In this document: in pieces, positions 8,133 to 17,412 of the stretch
Layout: each line of letters begins with the position of its first letter
Position numbering within the stretch: the first letter of the stretch is position 1
Source of the DNA: CG2-30-36-16 sp964372115
GTDB lineage: Bacteria; Bacteroidota; Ignavibacteria; Ignavibacteriales; Ignavibacteriaceae
Length of the DNA stretch: 64,000 bases
Direction: 5' to 3'
Assembly: GCA_964372115.1 (NCBI GenBank)
Contig: CAYJPN010000023.1
Location: 1-64,000 of the forward strand
Program-made: the position numbers and the translations under genes
Notes under the pieces: generated by a model
The model's database searches: none
Told to the model about the DNA's origin: nothing
What the model saw: only the letters and a program-made list of their open reading frames with translations

Positions 8133-9683
8133 TTAGTTTCCTTTATATTTTATCAAACCGCCGCCGAATGAAGCTATCCATGTTTTTTGATTTTTAAAGG
8201 CAATCGAAACAATAGAATTATTACCTATCAAAGAATTTGAAGTGTTATAGTATTGGAAATTTGAACCATTCCATTTGGCAATTCCTTTATTTGCGGTACA
8301 AAACCAGGGGTTATCGTTAGCATCAAATTTAATATCGGAAATAAGTTCATCAGGTTCTTTAACTCTTAAAGACCACTTCTCACCATTGCGGACAAAATTT
8401 CCTGTTCCGCCAGCCTGAGTTGGGGCATCAAATGGATTTGGATCCCCGTTACCCCCAATTTTTGGTACAACCCAAATGAATGTTCCGGCTGAATTCATTG
8501 AAGCCCACACATCTCCTGACTGGTTAACAGCGATGGCTTGAACATAATTTGTTAAAATGTAAGGAGAAACTTTATTTTGATATATAATTACATTAGGGTT
8601 GGATGACCAAACTTTCCAATCTTTTTTATTATAAATACGCGCTACTCCTCCGGTATATGAAGCCAGCCATACTTCATTTGTTGAGGCGCTGATTGCGATG
8701 CTTGCAATTTTTGAAGCGGGAAGCGGTGAGTTTGAAGAATTGAAAATTGTCCACACGTTGTTATCAACTCTCGCTAAACCTCCACCGGTTCCGATATATA
8801 AACGATCAAAGTTATCGAAACCAAATGAAAGAACTTCATTATTCGGCAGCATTGAATTAGATGTATTATAAGTTTTCCAGGTTGTACCATCAAAAATGCT
8901 TAAACCCCTATCCGTTCCAATCCATAAACTATTATCAGGGGCAATCTCAATTTTATTTATATAATTACTGCAAATTTGCGAATTGGAAACATCAAACAAT
9001 TTCCATTCTTTCTCATCAAAGCGTATTAACCCAAGCCCCCAAGTCCCCATCCATTTTATTCCGTTGTTATCAACAGCCAACGAAGTAAGTTCATCAGTAG
9101 GTATACCGGAGTTTGAGGGAGTGTAAGCAACCCACAATGTGGTGTCCTTCATTTTATAATTGATATAACTGTCTCTCTGGCTTTTAACAACAATCTGCTG
9201 GTAACCATCCCAATAGTTTGTTAGTTTTAGCCGTATGTTATAGACACCGGGAAGCATCTTAGTCAGTTTATACGGGGTTCTCAAATTAGTTAACGAATCA
9301 TTAATAAGTATTCTAACGCCGAGTGGATCCGAACTTATAGACAGAGTTCCGAGCATATTTGGGTTTGTAGTATAGTCTAAAAACTTTGATGGAACAGAAT
9401 TTAAATCGACAAATACCACAACGTTAGTATCTTTATAATACTCTTTTTTAAGAGTTAATTTATACTCTCCCGGCAAAATCCATTTTACTGTATCGGGCGT
9501 AATATATCCTGTATTTTTACCATTGAGATAAATTTTTGCGCCGGCGGGTTTTGAATCGACAAACATTTTTGCAAGGTTATCGGGTGTACGCTCATCAGTT
9601 GAAACGGACACTTCTTTCTCGCATGCCGAAAAAAGAAACCCGGAGATTAAAATTAGAATGAGATATTTTTTTATTGATTTCAT
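8133..9683 (-). CDS. Lipoprotein with two PEGA domains and a beta-propeller
   Basis: A 516-residue lipoprotein. The signal ends in the lipobox FSAC with lipidation at Cys21. Two PEGA domains follow, at about 41-90 (SKPAGAKIYLNGK) and 112-165 (SDPLGVRILINDS). Residues about 190-516 carry repeated blades of the two-component-regulator propeller type (WMGTWGLGLIRF, WIGTDRGLSIFDG, WIASFGGGLIKY). PEGA domains are linked to envelope and surface proteins, and the propeller probably binds glycan or protein. It is the third gene after the TonB receptor and the DUF4249 lipoprotein. The ligand is unknown. Confidence 0.8.
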   Translation of the reverse strand: MKSIKKYLILILISGFLFSACEKEVSVSTDERTPDNLAKMFVDSKPAGAKIYLNGKNTGYITPDTVKWILPGEYKLTLKKEYYKDTNVVVFVDLNSVPSKFLDYTTNPNMLGTLSISSDPLGVRILINDSLTNLRTPYKLTKMLPGVYNIRLKLTNYWDGYQQIVVKSQRDSYINYKMKDTTLWVAYTPSNSGIPTDELTSLAVDNNGIKWMGTWGLGLIRFDEKEWKLFDVSNSQICSNYINKIEIAPDNSLWIGTDRGLSIFDGTTWKTYNTSNSMLPNNEVLSFGFDNFDRLYIGTGGGLARVDNNVWTIFNSSNSPLPASKIASIAISASTNEVWLASYTGGVARIYNKKDWKVWSSNPNVIIYQNKVSPYILTNYVQAIAVNQSGDVWASMNSAGTFIWVVPKIGGNGDPNPFDAPTQAGGTGNFVRNGEKWSLRVKEPDELISDIKFDANDNPWFCTANKGIAKWNGSNFQYYNTSNSLIGNNSIVSIAFKNQKTWIASFGGGLIKYKGN

Positions 9684-9708
9684 AATTGCTCATTAAACTT
9701 TTTGTTAA

Positions 9709-10668
9709 TTAATGATTGACATTAAGTTGATATCCGAATGATTTTATATAATCCTCCTGAAATCCGACAAATAATTCTTGTTTTAACATCGAACCGAAAA
9801 TCCCAAGTCCGCCTTGAATATTTGTATAATCGGATTCATCGAGTCTTATTGTATAATCATCTAAAAATCCATTTAAACTTGAATAATACCTTGATAGATT
9901 ATCATCAAATATTACCAGTTCTAAAACACCGCCGATTATAGTGTAGTTCGCTTTATTCGGGTCATTAACAGAGAGATTGTAAAATGCTGAATCAAGAGCC
10001 TGCCGGGTATATTGAAGGCTTGTGCTTGTAGAAAAATTCGGGTAGTAGGGAACTACTTTACCATTCGAGGTTATGTAGTTCATTGCTACTATTTTTTTCT
10101 TTATAACCGTAACGTTATTTTCGGTTACCTTGTACCTGACAGAAAAACGGGGGACATAATTTGTATAATTATTATTTCCCTCCCAGCTCAAAATAAAATA
10201 ATCCGAACCAAAAAGAGGAATTCCCTTTTCTCCTTTATAAGTAACATTTTCGGGTAACCTTGTTCCGGCAAACAATGATTTACCGTCAGGTAAAATTACT
10301 TTTATTTCAAGCGAATCACGCTGTGATGGTTGGAATAAATTTGTTGAATAAAATTTTAACGGGGTTTTGTACCGGGAGGTATCCTGTCGGGCTATTTCAC
10401 CCGGTTGGAATACATAAACAGAATCTCCCTGCCACATTCGAACATCGGCAGCATATATGAATGGATCGTTAGTATTTACCGATGCGTCATATCCGGGGAC
10501 GTTGTAACTTTTCAGAATAGTTAAACTCTGGAAAGTTGTATCACCACGAACCACACAATTAACAATAATCTTCTCCCTAAAATCAGCTTTAGGCGAGAAA
10601 TTTTCTTCACACGAAAAAAATGACGAAGAAATAGCGGTTATAAAAATTAGGATTATGTGTTTTTTCAT
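9709..10668 (-). CDS. DUF4249-family lipoprotein
   Basis: A 319-residue lipoprotein with lipobox FFSC (Cys20). The body resembles the DUF4249 family, which in Bacteroidota is regularly encoded next to a TonB-dependent receptor and is thought to be a surface partner of it. Its ATG overlaps the TonB receptor stop by 4 bp (ATGA), so translation is coupled. The biochemical role of the family is not established. Confidence 0.8.
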   Translation of the reverse strand: MKKHIILIFITAISSSFFSCEENFSPKADFREKIIVNCVVRGDTTFQSLTILKSYNVPGYDASVNTNDPFIYAADVRMWQGDSVYVFQPGEIARQDTSRYKTPLKFYSTNLFQPSQRDSLEIKVILPDGKSLFAGTRLPENVTYKGEKGIPLFGSDYFILSWEGNNNYTNYVPRFSVRYKVTENNVTVIKKKIVAMNYITSNGKVVPYYPNFSTSTSLQYTRQALDSAFYNLSVNDPNKANYTIIGGVLELVIFDDNLSRYYSSLNGFLDDYTIRLDESDYTNIQGGLGIFGSMLKQELFVGFQEDYIKSFGYQLNVNH

Positions 10669-12908
10669 ATTTCAATTCTCAGGGTTGCAGAAGGTAAAAT
10701 CGGTAGCATATTTACGCGCTCACCGGTTTTTCTATCAAAATAAAAAATATTTTTGCGGTTATATGCGTTGAGTACATTAAAACTGACTGATATATTTGCA
10801 AAAAATAATTGGAATTCTTTTGTTAAGCTTACATCAATTCTATGGTAGTTTGGTAAACGACCGAGATTTCTATCACCTAAAATAGTATACGGTTGATAGT
10901 TTCCGTATACCTGGTTCCAGTAAAAAAGATCATCAAAATAGAGTTTATCATAAAAGCCTGCAATCTGTGTAAACGGCAAACCGGAACCGAATATCCAGGT
11001 TGTAGATACCGACCAGCCTGCGCCGAAATTAATACCCAGGTTTAAATTAATTGAATGTCTTGTATCATACCGAGGGTAAGAAATCCAGTTATTAACTTCT
11101 TTATAAGACCAGCTTAATGAGTAAGAACCTGTGAACTGAATGGTCGGGTCTAAATATTTTATCATAAATTCCCAACCGTACGATTCTCCCTTTCCCGTAA
11201 TAAAATCAGGCTCGTTGCCGCTTGCTTTATAAGGATTAACTTCGGCAGTGTTTTTAAGTTTTTTGTAATAGCCTTCAATATCCAGGGTTAGATGTTCAAT
11301 TCTGTTCCAGGAAAAGCCAATAACATAATGTTCGGAAGTAGGAACCTGCAGATAATCGGGAGTAATTAACCAGGGTTCGAATAATGAAATTACCTCGTCC
11401 TCATTTATTAGTGTGATCAATTCTTGAGTATAAATTCCCCAAGCCCCTTTTACTGAAAAACCGGGGAGAAAATTATAAGTTAAATTTACTCTCGGTTCCA
11501 GAATTGGTGCATGATTATTTGTCAATGAAAGTACATTAATCCTCGAGCCTATATCTACGCCAAAACTATCCCAGCGTAAAAATTTATATTTTCCGTAAAG
11601 ACTTAAGTGCAATCCCCTTTTACTGGCTGAAGTAGCAACACCCTGCAAATTTTCGAAATTAAGTTCTGTTTTTACTGATTTTAAGAGGTAACCAACTCTC
11701 AATTCGTCTCTTGATTCAAAAATATTTGTGAAATCTGTTTGAAACGTGACGTCATCAACAATGTTTAATCTTTTTTTCGCATTTGAAAGTTTTGGGTCGA
11801 TATTTCCGTTAAAACCTGAATAGGAAATTTTTGTTTCAGAAAATATCGGCACATTTTCCCAAGCCTGGAACCACGATGCCCCGAATATATTGTTTACCCA
11901 TCGGTAATCGGCTTTTGTCGGGTCGTCGTTTTGTAATTTATCAAGACTGTTAAACCCATGAATAGAAACTTTTGTTAGACTTCTGTCGCTTGAATTTTTA
12001 AAATTTGCTTTAAATGACAAATCATGAAAATCAAACGGGGCGTCTTTGTAGTTTATAAAATTTCTTAGAGTGTTACTAAATAAACTTTTTCTTCCTGTAA
12101 CCATAAACGAACCGCCCGGCAAAGGTCCCTCGAAGGCAGCCTTGCCTGTTAAAAAGCTTATATTTGCGTTACCGCTGTACCTGTTTTTATTACCGTCTTT
12201 TGTAACAAGATTTAATACAGATGACAATCTTCCTCCAAACTCGGAGGTGAAACCGCCACGGTAAAATTCAACGGCGTTTATCATTTCAGGGTCAATTATG
12301 CTAAATAAACCAAGGGCGTGGAATGGATTGTAAACAGAAACCCCGTTTAGCAAAACAAGATTTTCGTTGCTGCTTCCGCCGCGTACATAATATCGTGCTG
12401 AAACATCCCCGGTTGACTGCACTCCAGGCAACGATTGCAGCGAACGCAAAATGTCAGTTTCAACTCCTTTTGGTAAAAGTTCAATATCCCGTATATTAAG
12501 CTTCTGCAACCCTAAATCGGTTTCATTTGGTCTAACTTGTTTTTCCCCAATTTTTTCAACCGTCTGTAATGTTACAGCCGAAGGAGCAAGTTCAATATGC
12601 AATTGCACTACTTCACCCTTAGGAATTACAACTTTTATTCTCTTTGTAGAAAACGAAAGGTAGGAGGCGATTAAAGTATAATTTTTATTGGCTGGAACGC
12701 CGCTAATAATAAAATTACCATTTAAATCAGCCGAAGCTCCAAAATTTGTTCCTTCCAAAATCAAATTAGAAAATGGAAGCGCTTCACCTGACAATGAATC
12801 CGTTACCGTTCCGCGTAAAGCTCCGGTGTTTTGTGCATAAATATTAAATGATAAAAAAGTGCACAAAACTGCTGCTGTTATTAACGGCAAATAAGATTTT
12901 TTTTTCAT
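10665..12908 (-). CDS. TonB-dependent receptor with carboxypeptidase-like N-terminal domain
   Basis: A 747-residue outer-membrane receptor. It has a signal peptide (1-25, ending NIYAQ), a carboxypeptidase-regulatory-like beta-sandwich (about 29-110), a plug domain (about 125-235, with LLPKGVETDILRSLQSLPGV and YYVRGGSSNENLVLLNGV), and then a 22-strand-type barrel. It should import a substrate using TonB energy. The operon lacks a SusD homologue and has DUF4249 instead, so a glycan substrate cannot be assumed. A possible structured leader precedes it. Confidence 0.9.
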   Translation of the reverse strand: MKKKSYLPLITAAVLCTFLSFNIYAQNTGALRGTVTDSLSGEALPFSNLILEGTNFGASADLNGNFIISGVPANKNYTLIASYLSFSTKRIKVVIPKGEVVQLHIELAPSAVTLQTVEKIGEKQVRPNETDLGLQKLNIRDIELLPKGVETDILRSLQSLPGVQSTGDVSARYYVRGGSSNENLVLLNGVSVYNPFHALGLFSIIDPEMINAVEFYRGGFTSEFGGRLSSVLNLVTKDGNKNRYSGNANISFLTGKAAFEGPLPGGSFMVTGRKSLFSNTLRNFINYKDAPFDFHDLSFKANFKNSSDRSLTKVSIHGFNSLDKLQNDDPTKADYRWVNNIFGASWFQAWENVPIFSETKISYSGFNGNIDPKLSNAKKRLNIVDDVTFQTDFTNIFESRDELRVGYLLKSVKTELNFENLQGVATSASKRGLHLSLYGKYKFLRWDSFGVDIGSRINVLSLTNNHAPILEPRVNLTYNFLPGFSVKGAWGIYTQELITLINEDEVISLFEPWLITPDYLQVPTSEHYVIGFSWNRIEHLTLDIEGYYKKLKNTAEVNPYKASGNEPDFITGKGESYGWEFMIKYLDPTIQFTGSYSLSWSYKEVNNWISYPRYDTRHSINLNLGINFGAGWSVSTTWIFGSGLPFTQIAGFYDKLYFDDLFYWNQVYGNYQPYTILGDRNLGRLPNYHRIDVSLTKEFQLFFANISVSFNVLNAYNRKNIFYFDRKTGERVNMLPILPSATLRIEI

Positions 12909-12947
12909 TTGCAGAAGTTCCGGGTTTTAATTAAAAAAATTATTTTT

Positions 12948-13019
12948 AAGGAAGAATCGGGGGGAATTATCAAAACGATCCAGAGGATATATTTTTGTAT
13001 GCTTTCCTCATTCTTCCTT
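12948..13019 (-). promoter_or_regulatory. Possible structured 5' leader of the TonB receptor operon
   Basis: On the minus strand a 10-bp outer stem (AAGGAAGAAT at 13019-13010, ATTCTTCCTT at 12957-12948) encloses two smaller stems. One is GAGGA/TCCTC (13009-13005 with 12987-12983). The other is a GGATC...GATAATTCC hairpin. Together they could form a three-way junction about 40 nt upstream of the receptor ATG. I recognise no known riboswitch consensus in it. Confidence 0.35.
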
Positions 13020-13239
13020 TATCTATAACTAAAAAAGAAAGCTATAAAATTACATTTTGCGGTAGCAACTTATAGCAAATAGAATAAACTAACAAGTACC
13101 CTATCAGGTCTTTTTCGCACATTTAAAATTATTCCGAAATTGAGGGGCGTTAAATAAATTTAGTTCTAAAGTTTATCCAAAATTAAGAAATCGTGAGTCA
13201 TTAATAGCTTCTTACCTTTTAATTCGAAATTCAAATCCA

Positions 13240-13247
13240 TATATTTG
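13240..13247 (+). promoter_or_regulatory. Promoter element upstream of the helicase gene
   Basis: TATATTTG fits TAnnTTTG, 52 bp before the ATG at 13300. The upstream -33 region is only T-rich, without a clear TTG, so confidence is moderate. Confidence 0.4.
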
Positions 13248-13299
13248 CATTTCAAAAATCCAAAATTACTGGTAAAATTCAATTAAACTTGTAAGGTTT

Positions 13300-15483
13300 A
13301 TGATAAATTTAAAAGACTTAAACAAAGCACAAAAACTTGCCGTCGAGTACGACGAAGGACCTCACATTGTAGTTGCCGGTGCAGGTTCCGGTAAAACGCG
13401 GGTCTTAACTTATAAAATAGCTTATTTAATTGAAAAGGGTTACGATCCCGATGGACTTCTGTCTTTAACTTTTACCAACAAAGCTGCCAACGAAATGAAG
13501 GAAAGAATAAAACAGCTTGTCGGTGCAAAAGCAGATAATATCTGGATGGGTACATTTCACTCAATTTTTGCAAGAATATTACGCGTTGAAGCAAAAAGTT
13601 TAAATTATCGAAGCAATTTTTCTATTTACGATGCCGAGGATTCGTTATCGCTCGTTTCTAATATTCTAAACGATCTCGAAATAGATATTGAAGGTGTTAC
13701 CCCAAATAATGTAAAACATCGCATCAGTCTGCTAAAAAACCATATGATTCTTCCAAAGGAATTTCGGCATCATCATATGCAGAATTTTATTGATGAAAAA
13801 ATTGCTTTGGTTTTTGAAGAGTACCAAAAAAGATTAGTCGAATTTAACGCGATGGATTTTGATGATTTATTATTAAAACCTATCGAGTTGTTTAATGAAA
13901 ACAGCAAAATTCATCAGAAGTATAAAAAGAAATTTTCGTACCTGCTTGTTGATGAGTTTCAGGATACCAATAAAGCGCAGTATGAACTCTTAAAATTACT
14001 TGTAACACGCGATGGTAAAATTTGCGTTGTTGGCGATGACGCACAAAGTATTTATAGCTGGCGCGGCGCTAACATAGGCAATATGCTCGATTTTGAAAAA
14101 GATTTTTCAAAAGCCAAATTATTTAAGCTCGAACAAAATTATCGGTCCACTAAAACCATCCTTGTTGCCGCCGATTCGGTTATAAAACAAAACAAAGATC
14201 AAATAGTTAAAACTTTGTGGACTGATAATAAAGAAGGGGAAAAGCTAACACTTCTAAAATGTTCGGATGAAAAAGATGAAGGTTACCAGATAGCAAGATT
14301 TATTAAACAAGAAATTTCTAAGAAAAAATTATCATTAAAAGATTTTGCTATTCTTTACCGAACCAACGCACAATCGCGTGTGCTTGAGGATATATTTCGT
14401 CGCGAAAAAATTCCTTATCGTATAATTGGCGGTGTTGAATTTTATAAGCGTAAAGAGGTAAAAGATATTGTCGCATACCTAAGAGTACTTTCAAATCAGA
14501 ATGATGAGGAAAGTTTGCTTAGGATAATGAATTTTCCGCAGCGTGGTATCGGTTCTACAACAATAAAAAGAATGATTGTGTTTGCCCGAAAACATGAGAT
14601 AAGCCTTTTTGACACGATGAGTCGTGTGTTTGAAGTAATCGATATAAAAGAGAGAATACAAAAAAATGTAAAACATTTTAAAGTATTACTCGATAAATAC
14701 ATCGGATTGAAAGATAAGTTGTCCGTCGGCGAACTTTCGCGCGCATTAGTTGATGAACTCGGTGTACTCAGAATGTTTAAATCAGAAAACACACCCGAAA
14801 GCACAACCCGGTGGGAGAATATAAATGAGCTTCTTTCCGCATTGAGCGAATTTTCAAATTCCAATAAAGAAGCAAAACTCGAACAATATCTCGAAGAAGT
14901 TTCTCTTGTTTCCGACATTGATTTATATGAAGGTGTTCAGAACGCAATTACACTGTTAACAGTTCACAGCGCTAAAGGATTAGAATTTCCGATTATTTTT
15001 GTCTCCGGCTGCGAAGAAGAAGTATTTCCTCTTTCAAATCGCTTTAGCTCCGACGCTACATTAGAGGAGGAACGCCGATTGTTTTACGTTGCGGTTACCC
15101 GCGCGCAGCAAAAAGTTTACATTTCGCACGCTCGCTCAAGGTATCGTTTTGGCGAAGTAGCTTACCAGAGCCGCTCCAGATTTATTGAAGAAATATCTCC
15201 CGAAACATTGGAAGAAATTAATGGAACTTCCGGTCGCAAATCAGGCTCGCGTAAATCAAAAAAAGAAATGTACTACGAATATTTTGAAAATGTAGATTAC
15301 GAAGATTTTAATCAGGATAACAAAACCCTTAAACCGGGCAGCCGTGTTATGCATGATAAATTTGGTCTCGGCAAGGTAACACAAGTAGTCGGTGCTGGTG
15401 AGATGACAAAGGCAACTGTAGTATTCGAGGGTAATAACGTAAAGCAGCTTATGCTCAAGTTTGCCAAATTAAAAGTGCTTTGA
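13300..15483 (+). CDS. uvrD: UvrD/PcrA-type superfamily 1 DNA helicase
   Basis: A 727-residue 3'-5' helicase for nucleotide-excision and mismatch repair or removal of recombination proteins. Motif I is AGAGSGKT (26-33), motif II is DEFQDT, motif III is QSIYSWRGA, motif IV is QNYRS, and motif V/VI are TVHSAKGLEF and VAVTRAQ. The C-terminal PGSRVMHDKFGLGKVTQ segment matches the Tudor-like RNA-polymerase-binding tail of PcrA/UvrD. AAGG lies four bases before the ATG. PcrA and UvrD cannot be separated from sequence alone. Confidence 0.93.
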   Translation: MINLKDLNKAQKLAVEYDEGPHIVVAGAGSGKTRVLTYKIAYLIEKGYDPDGLLSLTFTNKAANEMKERIKQLVGAKADNIWMGTFHSIFARILRVEAKSLNYRSNFSIYDAEDSLSLVSNILNDLEIDIEGVTPNNVKHRISLLKNHMILPKEFRHHHMQNFIDEKIALVFEEYQKRLVEFNAMDFDDLLLKPIELFNENSKIHQKYKKKFSYLLVDEFQDTNKAQYELLKLLVTRDGKICVVGDDAQSIYSWRGANIGNMLDFEKDFSKAKLFKLEQNYRSTKTILVAADSVIKQNKDQIVKTLWTDNKEGEKLTLLKCSDEKDEGYQIARFIKQEISKKKLSLKDFAILYRTNAQSRVLEDIFRREKIPYRIIGGVEFYKRKEVKDIVAYLRVLSNQNDEESLLRIMNFPQRGIGSTTIKRMIVFARKHEISLFDTMSRVFEVIDIKERIQKNVKHFKVLLDKYIGLKDKLSVGELSRALVDELGVLRMFKSENTPESTTRWENINELLSALSEFSNSNKEAKLEQYLEEVSLVSDIDLYEGVQNAITLLTVHSAKGLEFPIIFVSGCEEEVFPLSNRFSSDATLEEERRLFYVAVTRAQQKVYISHARSRYRFGEVAYQSRSRFIEEISPETLEEINGTSGRKSGSRKSKKEMYYEYFENVDYEDFNQDNKTLKPGSRVMHDKFGLGKVTQVVGAGEMTKATVVFEGNNVKQLMLKFAKLKVL

Positions 15484-15502
15484 TAACTAAAAGAAAATAT
15501 AC

Positions 15503-17374
15503 ATGAAGAAAATTTTTGCGCTTTTATTCATTGCACTAGTCATTAGTTCTTCCTTTGGGCAAGAGTTAAGGGGAACATGGATTGCACGAAATACTCTTTC
15601 GTCAAAAGACGCGATAGCACAGGCAATGGACAGCCTGGCTGCAAATAATTTTAATACTGTTTATATTAATGCATGGAGTCGTGGTTATCCTCTCTGGCAA
15701 AGCGAAGTTTTTTTTAATGAAACCGGTACTAAAATAGACCCGACTTTTATGGGCCGGGATATTCTTGCAGAGGCAGTTTCCGAAGCTCACCGCGTTGGCT
15801 TGCATGTAGAAGCCTGGTTCGAGTACGGATTTGTCGGTGGGTGGACGGGAAACCAGCCGCCAGGGGGTAAAGGACCAATATTCGATACTCATCCTGATTG
15901 GGTAGCACAAAAACAAGACGGAAGTGAAATGGATAACAGTAACTTTTACTGGATGATTCACACTCACCCGGATGTTCAAAATTTTCTTATCGGACTTTGT
16001 ACCGAAGTTGCTCGTAAGTATGATATAGACGGAATTGAACTTGATAGAATTCGCTATAGTAGTTTAGAATATGGTTACGACTGGTGTACTGACAGCCTTT
16101 ACAGGATGGAGCATGGCGGAACTCCACCTCCGGCTAATATTAATGACAGCGGCTGGCTGCGCTGGCGCGCAGATAATCTTAACGCGTTTATGCAGCGCAC
16201 ATACGACAGTATAAAAACAGTTAATCAGCACATTAATATTTCCAACGCCCCAAGTTTATATAGTTCTAATTCGTACACATCGTATAATTCATATGCCCAG
16301 GATTGGGTGTGGTGGTTAAATAACGGTGGAGTTGTAGATAATGTGCAGGTACAATCTTATGTAGGCTCATCCGCTTCCTTTGGAAGTATAATCGATTTTA
16401 TGACTTCTCTAATCAATGATAAAAGCCATGCATATCCTAGTTTTGCGGTTTCTCCCGGGGGCAGTCCGTTATCTGTACAAGAGTTGGTTAAGTTTGTGAA
16501 TGTTACTCGAACCAAAGGTTACGGTGGAAATTCTATCTGGTATTTTACCGAACTGCCCATGATTTATTCTTATTTTAAGGATAGTGTGTATCAGCTAAAA
16601 ACATATCCTCCACATTCAACAACCAATTGGAGAGAGTATTTTAGTATCACAGAAGTTTCAAACCAAAACGATGTTCGGAAACACGGTGCATGGCTTACAA
16701 GCAGTATTGCAGGTTACAATGGCGCATCGTTATACGCTGCCGGCAGCGATAGTAATTTTATAGATTATTTTATTGATGTACCGGTAAGCGGCTGGTACGA
16801 GGTTTATGCATTTGAAGTAGTTGCATCAAACCGGACAGATTCAGCAAAGTATATTGTGTATGACTCCTCTTCAAATGAAACTGAGATTTTTGTCGATCAA
16901 TCAACAAGCGACAGCCGGAGATGGTACAAACTCGGTGATTATTATTTGAATACCGGCAGAAATAAATTATTAAAAACTATTGCTTCCAATGTCTCTACCG
17001 GTAAGTATTTAAGCGCCGATGCAGTTATGATTACACTAAACCGCCGTCTCTCGCCGAATGTGGTAAACTCTGTTGAGCAGGGAAGTAATAACGACAAGAA
17101 ATTATTGCCCGGCTTTGACTTACAAAATTATCCTAATCCGTTTAACGGGCAAACGCGTGTATCCTTCAATTTAAAAAGCCTTGAACCATATTCTGTCAAA
17201 CTTTATAACATCATAGGCGAAGAAGTTATAAAAATTAATCGGAACCCGGTTAGCATAGGGATAAATCAAATAGATCTAAATTTAAATTCAGCTAATCTCG
17301 CTGCTGGAATATACCTGTTAAGGTTAAAACAGTCAGAGAGATATGAATCATTAAAAATAGTTTACGCTAAATAA
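15503..17374 (+). CDS. Secreted GH10-like (DUF187) hydrolase with T9SS sorting domain
   Basis: A 623-residue exported protein with signal peptide 1-19 (SSSFGQ). Residues about 20-360 match the glycosyl-hydrolase-10-like/DUF187 TIM-barrel family, with FEYGFVG and YDIDGIELDRIRYSS. Residues about 390-510 resemble the Golvesin/xanthan-lyase C-terminal carbohydrate-binding module. A T9SS sorting domain follows from about 543 (NYPNPFNGQ to LRLKQSERYESLKIVYAK), predicting surface attachment or release. It lies 19 bp after the helicase gene. The sugar substrate is unknown; related proteins act on peptidoglycan or polysaccharide. Confidence 0.82.
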   Translation: MKKIFALLFIALVISSSFGQELRGTWIARNTLSSKDAIAQAMDSLAANNFNTVYINAWSRGYPLWQSEVFFNETGTKIDPTFMGRDILAEAVSEAHRVGLHVEAWFEYGFVGGWTGNQPPGGKGPIFDTHPDWVAQKQDGSEMDNSNFYWMIHTHPDVQNFLIGLCTEVARKYDIDGIELDRIRYSSLEYGYDWCTDSLYRMEHGGTPPPANINDSGWLRWRADNLNAFMQRTYDSIKTVNQHINISNAPSLYSSNSYTSYNSYAQDWVWWLNNGGVVDNVQVQSYVGSSASFGSIIDFMTSLINDKSHAYPSFAVSPGGSPLSVQELVKFVNVTRTKGYGGNSIWYFTELPMIYSYFKDSVYQLKTYPPHSTTNWREYFSITEVSNQNDVRKHGAWLTSSIAGYNGASLYAAGSDSNFIDYFIDVPVSGWYEVYAFEVVASNRTDSAKYIVYDSSSNETEIFVDQSTSDSRRWYKLGDYYLNTGRNKLLKTIASNVSTGKYLSADAVMITLNRRLSPNVVNSVEQGSNNDKKLLPGFDLQNYPNPFNGQTRVSFNLKSLEPYSVKLYNIIGEEVIKINRNPVSIGINQIDLNLNSANLAAGIYLLRLKQSERYESLKIVYAK

Positions 17375-17412
17375 TTATTAAATTAACAGTAAGAGCCAAG
17401 GAGTTTCTTAAA

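Larger units (their letters stand above)
12909..13299. other. Divergent intergenic region, TonB operon / helicase
   Basis: This 391-bp region contains the inverted repeats of a possible leader RNA for the minus-strand operon near its left end and a promoter-like element for the helicase near its right end. No gene was seen. Confidence 0.5.
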
